Assembly: GCA_945901405.1 (NCBI GenBank)
Contig: CAMDLH010000008.1
Location: 1 to 64,000 of the forward strand
Origin: Bordetella parapertussis
Lineage (GTDB): Bacteria > Pseudomonadota > Gammaproteobacteria > Burkholderiales > SG8-41
Reading direction: 5' to 3'
Length of the DNA: 64,000 nt
Part shown: positions 8,889 through 19,429 of the stretch, piece after piece
Position numbering within the stretch: the first letter of the stretch is position 1
Layout of the letters: the number at the start of each line of letters is the position of its first letter
The notes under the pieces: model-generated
Told to the model about the DNA's origin: nothing
The model's input: the letters and a program-made list of their open reading frames with translations, nothing else
Database searches by the model: none
Translations under genes and position numbers: made by a program

Positions 8889-9191
8889 TCCGAAACCTTG
8901 CTCCACTGGTAACCGCCGATTCGAACAAGCCTCAAGTTTACAGCGCCTGATTCTCACTACGGATTCGCCGTGGAAACTCATGGTAACTTAAAGTGGCAAG
9001 GATTTTGGAGGAGTAATTTGCTCTGATAGCCGTTGTCGGGAGGCGTGTCTGATGACCGGCATGTTACGACCCGGCGCCGCTATTCCAGCTTCCAGGAAGC
9101 GGCCATCCGACCTCGAGAAAAACACCCGCAAATACTCCTTGCAGGTAGCCGCACCGCCACCTCCGACTGGCGTGCCAGCTACCACGCACCT

Positions 9192-9535
9192 TCAAATGTA
9201 CGCCTGCGTTGTCGGCCTGATAATCAGTTCGGGCACCGACACATGCGGGGGCAGCGTCGCCACGAACAGCACGGCGTTGGCCACGTCCTCCGGCTTCATC
9301 ATCTTCGCCCGTTGCTCAGCCGGGTCAGGTATGGGTCGCGTCAAGTGTTGCGGCGTATCGATCGCACCGGGGTAAATGCTGCTGACGCGGATACCGCTTT
9401 CCAGTTCCTCGCTGGCCAGACAACCCGCCAGAGCGTGCAAACCGAATTTGCCCGCCGCGTAGCCAGCTCCCGCGGCGCGATGGGTCCGTTTGCCCGAGAT
9501 ATTGGCACGAACGCTTCCACCGCGAGCCGGGGAAT
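9192..9535 (-). pseudogene. C-terminal remnant of a short-chain dehydrogenase/reductase
   Basis: Minus-strand frame reads GGSVRANISGKRTHRAAGAGYAAGKFGLHALAGCLASEE...IRVSSIYPGAIDTPQ...PEDVANAVLFVATLP (YxxxK motif); upstream frame has stops and no Rossmann N-terminus. Confidence 0.75.
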
Positions 9536-9575
9536 GCCTGGATGAGAGGCGAGTACATCAGGCTGATCAAGTAAA

Positions 9576-9995
9576 TCAAGCAGATCGCCTGATCACGCTA
9601 ACCGTCTTGCGCACGGGATCAACCCGCACGATATCGCCAGTTTTGATCGTATCGTAAGGCGACTTCGACCAGCCTTCGGTGATGGTGATGCCGGCAAACA
9701 CCGCGCCCTGCACCATCACCGGGTTGGTGACGCCGAACACAAATGCGCGTGGCGCGATGCCCTTGGCCTTGATGTCGTAGAACGCCCAGCCCGCCGCAAT
9801 GCCGCCCTTGGCACTCGGCGTGATGAGGATGGCGTCCTTGAGGTTGTGGCCTTCGAGCGCGTGGCCGGGGCGCGAGATGAGGCCTGTCCAACGGTCAAGA
9901 TCGTAACGCGGGCTGAATCCCTCGGTGGAGACCAGAGCGATGCCTTCGACGACCTGGCCGAAGGCGCGTTTGACTTTGAATGAGACGGGTTTCAA
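9576..9995 (-). CDS. Aconitase X swivel-domain (small) subunit, DUF126 family
   Basis: GQVVEGIALVSTEGFSPRYDLDRWTGLISRPGHALEGHNLKDAILITPSAKGGIAAGW. Confidence 0.85.
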   Translation of the reverse strand: MKPVSFKVKRAFGQVVEGIALVSTEGFSPRYDLDRWTGLISRPGHALEGHNLKDAILITPSAKGGIAAGWAFYDIKAKGIAPRAFVFGVTNPVMVQGAVFAGITITEGWSKSPYDTIKTGDIVRVDPVRKTVSVIRRSA

Positions 9996-10010
9996 GGCAA
10001 CACCTTTTTC

Positions 10011-10087
10011 GACGCAGATTTACGCAGATTTACGCGGATGAACCGCAGACAAAATCTGCTTTCATCTGCGTCAAAAAGCTTTTTTGC
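10011..10087. repeat. Intergenic GCAGATTTACGCAGAT-type repeat, copy 1 (shortened)
   Basis: GACGCAGATTTACGCAGATTTACGCGGATGAACCGCAGA...TCTGC TTTCATCTGCGTCAAAAAGCTTTTTTGC. Confidence 0.8.
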
Positions 10088-10094
10088 GGTTGAC

Positions 10095-11339
10095 TCACAG
10101 TGCATCCTTGCCGGTGCAGGCTATGTCCACGCACTCACGCGTGCGCCGCAGGATGGCATTGAACTTGTGCGCGCCAATGATGTTGGCGAGCTTGGCGGAG
10201 CTGGTAACGATGTTGCTCCAGCTTTGCTCGATGCGCATTTGTGCGATGTTTTGCAGAATATAAAAACATACACCTTCGAGCACCATCGCGCCGGACGCTT
10301 CGATGGCTTCCATATAGCCGAGTTTCTTCGCCGCGCTTTTGACGCCGTGGCTGGTGGTGATGATGAGCTGGCTGCCCTTCTTGACCTTGCGCCCGGCGAG
10401 CAACTGCGCCAGCGTCTGCATTTCAAACAGCGATTGCTGCGGGCCGGAGAACACCACGAGGTTGAGCGGATTGCCCTTGGTGTCGTAGCTAGCGTAGACG
10501 CGCTCGATGTCGCGGTTGGTGATGGTGATGATTTCCTTGGGCTTATTTCCGCCGAACGCGGCTTTCAGCGTGGGCGCTTCGGGTGTGACGCCGACCATGT
10601 GAAACATGCCCATCGAGCCGTAACTCGCGAGCGATGCACCCAAGTGCTTGAGCTGATCGGAGCTCGGGCGTTTTTTCATGCCGGTGAACACGGGCACGCA
10701 AAAATAATCCTGGTGCGTGGCGCCGATGAGTTTGCCCACCGCGCCCCAATCGGCGAAGTCGTGAAGATCGGCTTTGAGGTTGACCTGGATCACGCCCTTG
10801 CGATGGCGATCCAACTGAAAGCCATACTCGGGCACGCGGCCGGTGAGGGAGGCCGCCAGCGCCGCAGGCCCCGCCTCGAAGTTGGTGCGCGCGCCGAATA
10901 CGGAGTTGGCGTAGATCACCGTGCCGGTGTCGCCCCACGCCACGCGCTCGCCGACGGTCGGCTGGTACAGCGTTTGATAATTGATGCAGGTGTCGGCGGT
11001 GATGGCGTTAATCTGCTGCATGCACGCAATGATTTTCTTTTCCTTGCGCGCTTCGCCGGCGTCTTGATTCAGGCGCTTGACGTAATCGAAATCAAAACAG
11101 CGCGGGTTGGTGGTGGTCGGCCGCGCGCACTTCGCACCCGACTTGGCGACGCGTTCGAGAAACGATTGCCCGGCGTCGCCCATGACCTCGATGTCACCCA
11201 TCATGTGCACGTTCGATATCTGCACGAAGCGCTCGGCGCCGAAAAACTTGCCGACCTCGAGTTGCAGCTCGAGCGCTTCCTTGACTGCGACGCCCTTGGC
11301 GCCGGCGAGCATTTCCTTCTCTTCAGCAGTCAGCCGCAT
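10095..11339 (-). CDS. Aconitase X catalytic (large) subunit, DUF521 family
   Basis: LTAEEKEMLAG...VQISNVHMMGD...; adjacent to the swivel subunit. Confidence 0.87.
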   Translation of the reverse strand: MRLTAEEKEMLAGAKGVAVKEALELQLEVGKFFGAERFVQISNVHMMGDIEVMGDAGQSFLERVAKSGAKCARPTTTNPRCFDFDYVKRLNQDAGEARKEKKIIACMQQINAITADTCINYQTLYQPTVGERVAWGDTGTVIYANSVFGARTNFEAGPAALAASLTGRVPEYGFQLDRHRKGVIQVNLKADLHDFADWGAVGKLIGATHQDYFCVPVFTGMKKRPSSDQLKHLGASLASYGSMGMFHMVGVTPEAPTLKAAFGGNKPKEIITITNRDIERVYASYDTKGNPLNLVVFSGPQQSLFEMQTLAQLLAGRKVKKGSQLIITTSHGVKSAAKKLGYMEAIEASGAMVLEGVCFYILQNIAQMRIEQSWSNIVTSSAKLANIIGAHKFNAILRRTRECVDIACTGKDAL

Positions 11340-11346
11340 GATATAA

Positions 11347-11372
11347 CTAATTGATTATAAACAATTATTTAG
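11347..11372 (-). repeat. Dispersed AT motif copy B (cupin stop codon / acnX upstream)
   Basis: Minus strand CTAAATAATTGTTTATAATCAATTAG. Confidence 0.6.
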
Positions 11373-11880
11373 CAACAGTGCCGCTGCGTCCCAAGCGCTT
11401 GGCGATCTTCGCCTGGCCCGTCTTGGCGTCAAAACCCTTGAGATACACCGGCCCGGCCATGGTGCCGTCCACCGCCATGCCGACGATGCCCTGCGACAGA
11501 TCCTTGATCGCGAGAAATATCACGTCCTCGTCCTTCGGGTCCGCGATCAGCGTATGCGGCGCATTGGCGGGGATGTAAATCAGCGAGCCGGCGGGCGCTT
11601 TCACTTTGACGCCGTTGACCGAGCCCATAAGCGTGCCGCGCACCACGTAATTAAGTTGCTCGTTGTTGTGCGTGTGCATTCGCGAGCCGGTGCCGCGCGG
11701 CTTGTGGATGTAACCCACGAGTATGCGCTCGCCCTCGACCACGCCGCCATGCGAGGTGGAATAGCCGGTGCCGGCATCAACGACTTTCAACGCCGCCATT
11801 TTGAATTGATACTTGTTGCCCGCGCCGCCTTTGACCGCGCCCGCGGTTTTGGTTTTTGTGCTTTTCTTTGCTGCTGCCAT
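11365..11880 (-). CDS. Cupin-domain protein
   Basis: GSRMHTHNNEQLNYVVRGTLMGSVNG...AGSLIYIPANAPHTLIA. Confidence 0.85.
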   Translation of the reverse strand: MAAAKKSTKTKTAGAVKGGAGNKYQFKMAALKVVDAGTGYSTSHGGVVEGERILVGYIHKPRGTGSRMHTHNNEQLNYVVRGTLMGSVNGVKVKAPAGSLIYIPANAPHTLIADPKDEDVIFLAIKDLSQGIVGMAVDGTMAGPVYLKGFDAKTGQAKIAKRLGRSGTVAK

Positions 11881-11932
11881 TGCCGTTCTCCCTTGTTATC
11901 GATTCACCATCCACGTATCACGCCTCACGCAG

Positions 11933-13282
11933 TTATAAATAGTCAGCGATCTTCCACTCGCCCGGATTCACATTTACCACGTTCTTGCTTTTCCCCGCGC
12001 GCCGGTCGGCGTAAACGCGCCCTTCCTTCATCACGATCTGAATATTCTTTTTCTCTTGCAACACGGTGATGTTTTTCAGCGGGTCGCCCTTTACAGCAAG
12101 GATATCGGCGAGCTTGCCTACCTCTATGGTGCCGAGTTCTTTTTCCATTTTTAACGCGTGCGCGGCGTTTTTGGTGGCGGTCATGATCGCTTCCATCGGC
12201 TTCATGCCGAGACTGACGTAGACCGCGAGCTCCTTGGCGTTGGTGCCCATTTCCGGGTCGAAGCCCATGTCGGTGCCCATGGCGATCTTCACACCCGCCT
12301 TGTACATTTTCTGGAAGGTCTCGTAGCAATACGGCTGCAACGCCTTCATCTTATTGATGACGAACATCGACGTGCCCTGATCGAGCCGCGTCTGGATTGC
12401 GCCGTCGGTGCGGTGCAGCAGCGTGGGTGTCATCCACGCGGGCGAGTCGACGATCATGTCGATCACTTCCTCGTCGTGAAACACCATGTGCTCGATGGTG
12501 TCAGCACCCGCTTCGAGCGCCATGCGGTGCCCGTTCGGCGTGAAGCAATGCACCGCCGCCGGCTTGTGAAACGCGTGCGCCTCATCGACGATGGCGTTGA
12601 TTTCCTCCTGCGTCATGTTGCGGATGTCGGGTTCTTCCTTGTCCGTGCCGCCGCCGCCGGTGGCGCAGGTTTTCACGATGTCGCAGCCCGCCAAGAGATT
12701 GGTGCGTGCGAGCTTGCGCAGCTCCCACGGGCCATCGGCCGTCTGAAAGCCCAGGCGCTGTGCCGCGCGCGGCTGAATCAGATCAAGATGCGAGCCGGTG
12801 ATGGTGGTGAAGCCGCCGATGAACATGCGCGGGCCTTCGACGATGCCGGCGTTGATCGAATCACGCACCGCGCACAGATGCGCGGTGAGCAGGCCGCGAT
12901 ACGAATTCAAACCCAGATCGCGCAGCGTGGTGAAGCCCATGTCGAAACAAAGTTGCGCGTGGAACAAACCGTACATCTGCTGCAACTCGGGCGTGATTTC
13001 CCATTGCGCGACGCGGTAGTTATGAAACGTCAGGCAATTGAACATCATGGTGTGCAGATGCACATCCATCATGCCCGGCATCAGCGTGAGGCCAGCGCAA
13101 TCGATGACCTCGGCCTTGGGCGGAATCTTTACCTTGCCCTTGGCGCCAAGCGCTTTGATGCGCCGGCCTTCGAGCACGATCACCGGGTCTTTGAGCGGCG
13201 TGCCGCCGTTGCCGTCGATGAGTGTCGCGCCGGTGATGACTTTGACCGCGCCCTTGGGCTCGGGTACTTTGTAATCAAACAT
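11933..13282 (-). CDS. Amidohydrolase family protein
   Basis: LMPGMMDVHLHT metal motif, GVKIAMGTDMG, LGTIEVGKLADILAV. Confidence 0.88.
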   Translation of the reverse strand: MFDYKVPEPKGAVKVITGATLIDGNGGTPLKDPVIVLEGRRIKALGAKGKVKIPPKAEVIDCAGLTLMPGMMDVHLHTMMFNCLTFHNYRVAQWEITPELQQMYGLFHAQLCFDMGFTTLRDLGLNSYRGLLTAHLCAVRDSINAGIVEGPRMFIGGFTTITGSHLDLIQPRAAQRLGFQTADGPWELRKLARTNLLAGCDIVKTCATGGGGTDKEEPDIRNMTQEEINAIVDEAHAFHKPAAVHCFTPNGHRMALEAGADTIEHMVFHDEEVIDMIVDSPAWMTPTLLHRTDGAIQTRLDQGTSMFVINKMKALQPYCYETFQKMYKAGVKIAMGTDMGFDPEMGTNAKELAVYVSLGMKPMEAIMTATKNAAHALKMEKELGTIEVGKLADILAVKGDPLKNITVLQEKKNIQIVMKEGRVYADRRAGKSKNVVNVNPGEWKIADYL

Positions 13283-13391
13283 GCTGGAAATTCCTCTCTG
13301 ACGAACGCTTGATGTGTTAAGGCGAGCGACGAACGTTAGTAAATAGCCCAGGCAATGTCAAGCTGGTGGTTGGATGAATAGCTTTGTTTTG

Positions 13392-14471
13392 TCAGTGAAT
13401 TTTCTTCATCGCCGCGACGAACTTCGCGTACGCCGCGGGATCGAGCGGTTGCGGCGTCGGGCTGTTGTTGACCGTGCGCAGACACAGCATGTCGAGCGTG
13501 CGTTCGATGTCTTCGCGCGACATGTCGCGCGTGATGAACACAATGCGCGAGCGGCGATCGTCGTCGGGCCAGCGCGCGAGTTCGATCGGTTCGTGGATCA
13601 GCGTTTGCACCGCGTGCACCGCCACCGGCGCGCCATCGACATTGAGCAATGCCTTCACGCGCAGCAAGTTCGCGCCGCGCAATGACGCGAGTGCCGTGAG
13701 CCATGCCGTCATGCCCGAGCGGCTGACCGGCTCGTCGAGCGTCAGGCAGTACGAGCGCACGCTGTCATCGTGATGATTGCCTGTGCGTGTGTAGAGTGAT
13801 TCCGCCCGCGCCACCGCTTGCACCGGCAGCCAGCGCGCGAATTCACCGGTGTCCGCACGCGGGGTCAGACCCAAGCCGAAAAGTTGCGAGGCTTCAATTT
13901 TGCCGTGGCGCGCTTCGAGGTGTTGCGCGCCGGGATTCATGCGCGTCAACCGCTCGCGCAGGGTGTTCGTATCTGAAAATAAATCGGTTTTGGTCAGCAC
14001 CAGCCGGTCGGCGACCGCCGCCTGTTTAACCGCCTCGGTTTGTTGATCCAACTGCGCCATGCCGTTGACGGCATCCACCAGCGTCAACACACCGTCCATT
14101 TCAAAACGCGGCGCGATCTGCTCGTCGGCGACGACGGTTTGCATGATCGGCACTGGGTCGGCGAGGCCCGTGGTCTCGATCAACACGCGGTCGAACGGCG
14201 GCAATTCGCCCTTGCGCCGCTGGCGTTCGAGATTGCGCATGGTGTCGACCAGATCGCCGCGCACAGTGCAGCAGATGCAGCCGCTGGCCAGCAGCACGGT
14301 GTTTTCGTTGGGGGTTGCGATCAGCAGATGATCGAGACCGATCTCGCCGAATTCGTTGATGATCACCGCGGCGCCCGCCATCGCCGGGTCTTGCAGCACG
14401 TGGTTCAGCAGCGTGGTTTTACCGCTGCCGAGAAAACCGGTGATGATGGAAACGGGGGTACGGGCTTGCAA
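13392..14471 (-). CDS. CobW/P47K-family (COG0523) GTPase
   Basis: GFLGSGKTTLLNH Walker A, CICC metal motif, ETTGLADP. Confidence 0.9.
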   Translation of the reverse strand: MQARTPVSIITGFLGSGKTTLLNHVLQDPAMAGAAVIINEFGEIGLDHLLIATPNENTVLLASGCICCTVRGDLVDTMRNLERQRRKGELPPFDRVLIETTGLADPVPIMQTVVADEQIAPRFEMDGVLTLVDAVNGMAQLDQQTEAVKQAAVADRLVLTKTDLFSDTNTLRERLTRMNPGAQHLEARHGKIEASQLFGLGLTPRADTGEFARWLPVQAVARAESLYTRTGNHHDDSVRSYCLTLDEPVSRSGMTAWLTALASLRGANLLRVKALLNVDGAPVAVHAVQTLIHEPIELARWPDDDRRSRIVFITRDMSREDIERTLDMLCLRTVNNSPTPQPLDPAAYAKFVAAMKKIH

Positions 14472-14481
14472 CGTGACAGCC

Positions 14482-14579
14482 CTTCACCGCAGAGGCGCGC
14501 AGGCGCAGACGTTACGCAGAGAACCCCAAAAAAGATTTACTCCGCGGTTCCTCTGCACCTGCGCGCCTCTGCGGTGAAT
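14482..14579. repeat. Large intergenic palindrome, ACCGCAGAGGCGC type
   Basis: Left arm TTCACCGCAGAGGCGCGCAGGCGCAGA; right arm reverse complement TTCACCGCAGAGGCGCGCAGGTGCAGA. Confidence 0.9.
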
Positions 14580-14586
14580 ATTCAGG

Positions 14587-15603
14587 TTATGCCTGCTTTT
14601 CCATGCTCGCCGAGTATTTCCCAAGGCTGGCCAATCCGTTCATGCGCCCGCGGTGGGCGAGCGCGGCTTGCGCGGCGGGGACGTTGGCGGCCGAGCCGCG
14701 CCAGGCTTTGAGGCATGCTTGTTGCAACGCGCGGCCGTATGAGAACGACAGCGGCCACGGATTGCCGCCGATCTTGTTCATCGCATCGAGATGCGCGGTG
14801 GCTACTTCGTCGCTCTGCCCGCCCGACAAAAATGCAATACCCGCAACCGCCGCCGGCACGGTGCGTTTCAGAATGCGCACGGTGCGCTCGGCCACTTCAT
14901 CGACCCCCGCCTGGCGCGCGCAGCCCTTGGCGGAAATCACCATCGAGGGTTTCAGCACCGAGCCTTCGAGCGACACGCGGTTGATGTAGAGCGCGTCGAA
15001 TACCGCGTTCAGCGTCCACTCGGTCACCTGCTCGCAGCGCTCGATGGTGTGATCGCCATCCATCAGCACTTCGGGTTCGACGATGGGCACGAGGCCCGCC
15101 TCCTGGCAGATCGCAGCGTAGCGTGCGAGCGCGTGGGCGTTGGCGGCGATACAGGTGGTGCTGGGAATTTCGGCGCCGATGGTAATCACCGCGCGCCACT
15201 TGGCGAACTTGGCACCAAGTTTCACATACTCCGCGCAGCGCTTGGGCAGGTTGTCGAGGCCCTCGGTCACCAGCTCGCCGGGGCAAAACGCGAGGTCTTT
15301 AGCGCCCGCATCGACCTTGATGCCGGGCAGCACGCCGTTTTTATTGAGCAGATCGACGAAGCTGGTGCCGTCGGCGGATTTTTGCCGCAGCGTTTCGTCG
15401 TACAGGATTACGCCGCTGATCGAGTCGCCGATGCCCTTGGTGGTGAACAGCATGTCGCGATAGGCGCGGCGGTTTTCCTCGGTGTTTTCAACCTTGATGC
15501 CGTCGAAGCGTTTGCCGATGGTGCCGGTGCTCTCGTCGGCGGCGAGTATGCCCCTGCCGGGGGCGACCATCGCCCTGGCGATGGCGTTCAGATCATTGGA
15601 CAT
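14587..15603 (-). CDS. Fructose-bisphosphate aldolase class I
   Basis: GRGILAADESTGTIGKRF...ENRRAYRDMLFTT...GVILYDETL. Confidence 0.93.
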   Translation of the reverse strand: MSNDLNAIARAMVAPGRGILAADESTGTIGKRFDGIKVENTEENRRAYRDMLFTTKGIGDSISGVILYDETLRQKSADGTSFVDLLNKNGVLPGIKVDAGAKDLAFCPGELVTEGLDNLPKRCAEYVKLGAKFAKWRAVITIGAEIPSTTCIAANAHALARYAAICQEAGLVPIVEPEVLMDGDHTIERCEQVTEWTLNAVFDALYINRVSLEGSVLKPSMVISAKGCARQAGVDEVAERTVRILKRTVPAAVAGIAFLSGGQSDEVATAHLDAMNKIGGNPWPLSFSYGRALQQACLKAWRGSAANVPAAQAALAHRGRMNGLASLGKYSASMEKQA

Positions 15604-15642
15604 GTTTCCTCCACAATTTTCACAGTACTGCGTTCACGAATT

Positions 15643-17070
15643 TCAAGTGTGGCGATGTTCGCCAACCTTGACGACCTTCATGGTGTTGGTGCCGCCGGCC
15701 TTGCCGTAGGGCTCGCCGATGGTAAGCACGATGTAATCACCGTTTTGCACCGCGCCGCGTTTCAATAGCTCGTCCTCGGCCAGATGCAGCGCTTTTTCGG
15801 GATCGCGCGCGCCCTTGAATTTTATCGGAAACACGCCCTTGAACAAGGTCACGCGGCGGCGCGTTTCGACCAACGAGGACAGCGCATAAATCGGCACCGC
15901 CGTGGACAGCCGCGACATCAGCATGGGCGTCTTGCCGCTTTGCGTGAGCGACGCAATTGCCTTGATATTCAAATTATTGGCGGTGAATACCGTTGCGCGC
16001 GAGATCGCCTCCTCGACTTCGCTCGGCGGGTTGCGCCGCACGCGCTCGCTGGCGGTAGGGTCTTCTTTTTCGGCCTCGATGCACACGCGCGCCATCGCCG
16101 CCACGGTTTCCGCCGGATACTTGCCGGCGGCGGTTTCGCCCGACAGCATCACCGCATCGGTGCCGTCGAGCACGGCGTTGGCCACGTCGGACACTTCCGC
16201 GCGCGTGGGAATCGGATTCTCGATCATCGATTCCATCATCTGCGTGGCGGTGATCACCAGTTTGTTTTTCTCGCGCGCGAGGCGAATCATTTTCTTTTGC
16301 AGCGCGGGCACCACCGCGTCGCCGACTTCCACCGCGAGATCGCCGCGCGCCACCATGATGCAGTCTGAGGCGTCGATGATTTCCTCGAGCGCCACGATCG
16401 CCTCGGCGCGCTCGATCTTCGCCACCATCAGCGAACGGCCGCCGGCCTTTTGCATGAGGTCGCGCGCCCAACGCATGTCCTCACCCGAACGCGGAAACGA
16501 CACGCCGAGAAAATCAGCCTTCAACTCTGCCGCGGTCTTGATGTCCTGCTTGTCTTTTTCGGTGAGCGCTGGCGCGGTGAGTCCGCCGCCCTTGCGATTG
16601 ATACCCTTGTTGTTGGAAAGCGGCCCACCCTGCTCGACCACGCAATGGATGCGCGAGCCTTTTACGCTCGACACGCCGAGCACGATGCGCCCGTCGTCGA
16701 GCAGCAACGTGTCGCCGGTGCGCACGTCCTTGGGCAGATTTACGTAATCGAGGCCGACCGTATTTTGATCGCCGAGCTTGCATTCGGCGTCGAGCACAAA
16801 TTTGGCGCCCGCGGCGAGCTCGATCTTGCCATCCTTGAATTTGCCGATGCGGATTTTCGGGCCTTGCAGATCGACGAGTACGCCTACCGCGCGGCCGGCC
16901 TGACGCGCGAGCTTGCGCACCAATTCGACGCGCGCCTTGTGTTCGGCTGCGGTGCCGTGGGAGAAATTCATGCGCACCACGTCGAGACCCGCCTCGATCA
17001 TGCGCGAAAGAGTTGCGGCGTCGCTGGATGCAGGCCCCAGCGTGGCTACGATTTTTGTGCGGCGTTGCAT
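15643..17070 (-). CDS. pyk: Pyruvate kinase
   Basis: RRTKIVATLGPASS...VRMNFSHG...MVARGDLAVEVG...TATQMMESMI. Confidence 0.97.
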   Translation of the reverse strand: MQRRTKIVATLGPASSDAATLSRMIEAGLDVVRMNFSHGTAAEHKARVELVRKLARQAGRAVGVLVDLQGPKIRIGKFKDGKIELAAGAKFVLDAECKLGDQNTVGLDYVNLPKDVRTGDTLLLDDGRIVLGVSSVKGSRIHCVVEQGGPLSNNKGINRKGGGLTAPALTEKDKQDIKTAAELKADFLGVSFPRSGEDMRWARDLMQKAGGRSLMVAKIERAEAIVALEEIIDASDCIMVARGDLAVEVGDAVVPALQKKMIRLAREKNKLVITATQMMESMIENPIPTRAEVSDVANAVLDGTDAVMLSGETAAGKYPAETVAAMARVCIEAEKEDPTASERVRRNPPSEVEEAISRATVFTANNLNIKAIASLTQSGKTPMLMSRLSTAVPIYALSSLVETRRRVTLFKGVFPIKFKGARDPEKALHLAEDELLKRGAVQNGDYIVLTIGEPYGKAGGTNTMKVVKVGEHRHT

Positions 17071-17088
17071 GGGCGTTGGTGAGCTCGG

Positions 17089-18261
17089 TTATGCGCGGAT
17101 TTCGAGGATGTCGATGGCCGGCAGTTTCTTGCCTTCCAGAAACTCGAGGAAGGCACCGCCACCAGTCGATATATAGGAAATTTTATCGGCGACGCCATAC
17201 TTCGTGATCGCCGCGATGGTGTCGCCGCCGCCGGCCAGTGAAAACGCTCGTGAATTGGCGATGGTTTCCGCGAGTACCCTGGTGCCGTTGCCGAATTGGT
17301 CGAACTCGAACACGCCGACCGGGCCGTTCCACACCACCGTGCCCGCGCGCGTGAGCAGCGTCGCGTATTCGCGTGCAGTGTCGGGGCCGATGTCGAGTAT
17401 CAGATCATCATCGGCAACCGCATCGACGGATTTTGTTTCGGCCTTGGCGTCTGCCGCGAATGTTTTTGCGCACACGACATCCACGGGCAGGGGTACTTTG
17501 CCGCCTTTATTATTCATCAACTGCATGATCTTTTGCGCTTCGGCCACGAGGCCGGGTTCAGCCAGCGACTTGCCGATTTTCTTGCCGGCCGCGAGCAGAA
17601 AAGTATTCGCGATGCCGCCGCCGACAATGAGTTGATCGACTTTTTCGGCAAGCGACGCAAGTATCGTGAGCTTGGTCGAAACCTTGGAGCCGGCGACGAT
17701 GGCGATCATCGGGCGGCCCGGTTGTTGCAGCGCTTGCGTCAGCGCATCGATCTCGGCCGCCATCAGCGGGCCGGCGCAGGCGACCTTGGCGTATTTGCCG
17801 ATGCCGTGCGTGGTCGCCTCCGCGCGGTGCGCGGCGCCGAAAGCATCGTTGACGTAGATGTCGCACAGCCTGGCCATTTTTTTGGCCAGCGCGTCGTCGT
17901 CTTTTTTCTCGCCCACGTTAAAGCGGCAATTCTCCAGCATCACCGCTTTGCCTGGTTCAACCTCCACGCCATCCAGCCAGTCACGGATCAGCGGCACATC
18001 CTGCCCGAGCAGTGACGACAGATGTTTTGCGATCGGCGCCAGTGAATCCGCTTCGCTGAACACGCCCTCTTTCGGGCGCCCGAGGTGCGACACCAACATA
18101 AGGCGTGCGCGGCGCGCGAGCGCATGCTTGATGCCGGGGAGCGCCGCGCGGATACGGGTGTCGTCGCTGATCTTGCCCTCGTGCATGGGGATGTTGAAAT
18201 CCACACGCATGAACACGCGTTTGTCGATGAGTTCGAGATCGGTGAGCTTGATTACTTTCAT
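17089..18261 (-). CDS. pgk: Phosphoglycerate kinase
   Basis: [24 protein letters not shown]...[11 protein letters not shown]...[10 protein letters not shown]...[17 protein letters not shown]. Confidence 0.97.
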   Translation of the reverse strand: MKVIKLTDLELIDKRVFMRVDFNIPMHEGKISDDTRIRAALPGIKHALARRARLMLVSHLGRPKEGVFSEADSLAPIAKHLSSLLGQDVPLIRDWLDGVEVEPGKAVMLENCRFNVGEKKDDDALAKKMARLCDIYVNDAFGAAHRAEATTHGIGKYAKVACAGPLMAAEIDALTQALQQPGRPMIAIVAGSKVSTKLTILASLAEKVDQLIVGGGIANTFLLAAGKKIGKSLAEPGLVAEAQKIMQLMNNKGGKVPLPVDVVCAKTFAADAKAETKSVDAVADDDLILDIGPDTAREYATLLTRAGTVVWNGPVGVFEFDQFGNGTRVLAETIANSRAFSLAGGGDTIAAITKYGVADKISYISTGGGAFLEFLEGKKLPAIDILEIRA

Positions 18262-18291
18262 TTAGTACCAGTTACCCCAAAACCCTGACTA

Positions 18292-18386
18292 GACGCAAAT
18301 TTACGCGGATTTACACAGATGAACGCAGATAAAACCAACGGGTTTAATCTGCGATCATCCGCGTTAATCTGTGTCAAATAAGCTTT

Positions 18387-18388
<2 letters not shown>
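18292..18388. repeat. Intergenic GCAGATTTACGCAGAT-type repeat, copy 2 (fuller hairpin)
   Basis: GACGCAAATTTACGCGGATTTACACAGATGAACGCAGATAAAAC...TTTAATCTGCGATCATCCGCGTTAATCTGTGTCAAATAAGCTTTTT; same layout as the 10011 copy. Confidence 0.85.

Positions 18389-19423
<1,035 letters not shown>

Positions 19424-19429
<6 letters not shown>

Noticed and set aside
9033-9545. + strand ORFs across the SDR relic
   Set aside because: The minus-strand frame carries the recognisable SDR motifs; the + frames show none.
10038-11354. 438-aa + strand ORF opposite aconitase X
   Set aside because: Antisense GC-codon artefact; no recognisable domain.
12158-13312. 384-aa + strand ORF opposite the amidohydrolase
   Set aside because: Antisense artefact; His/Arg-rich composition.
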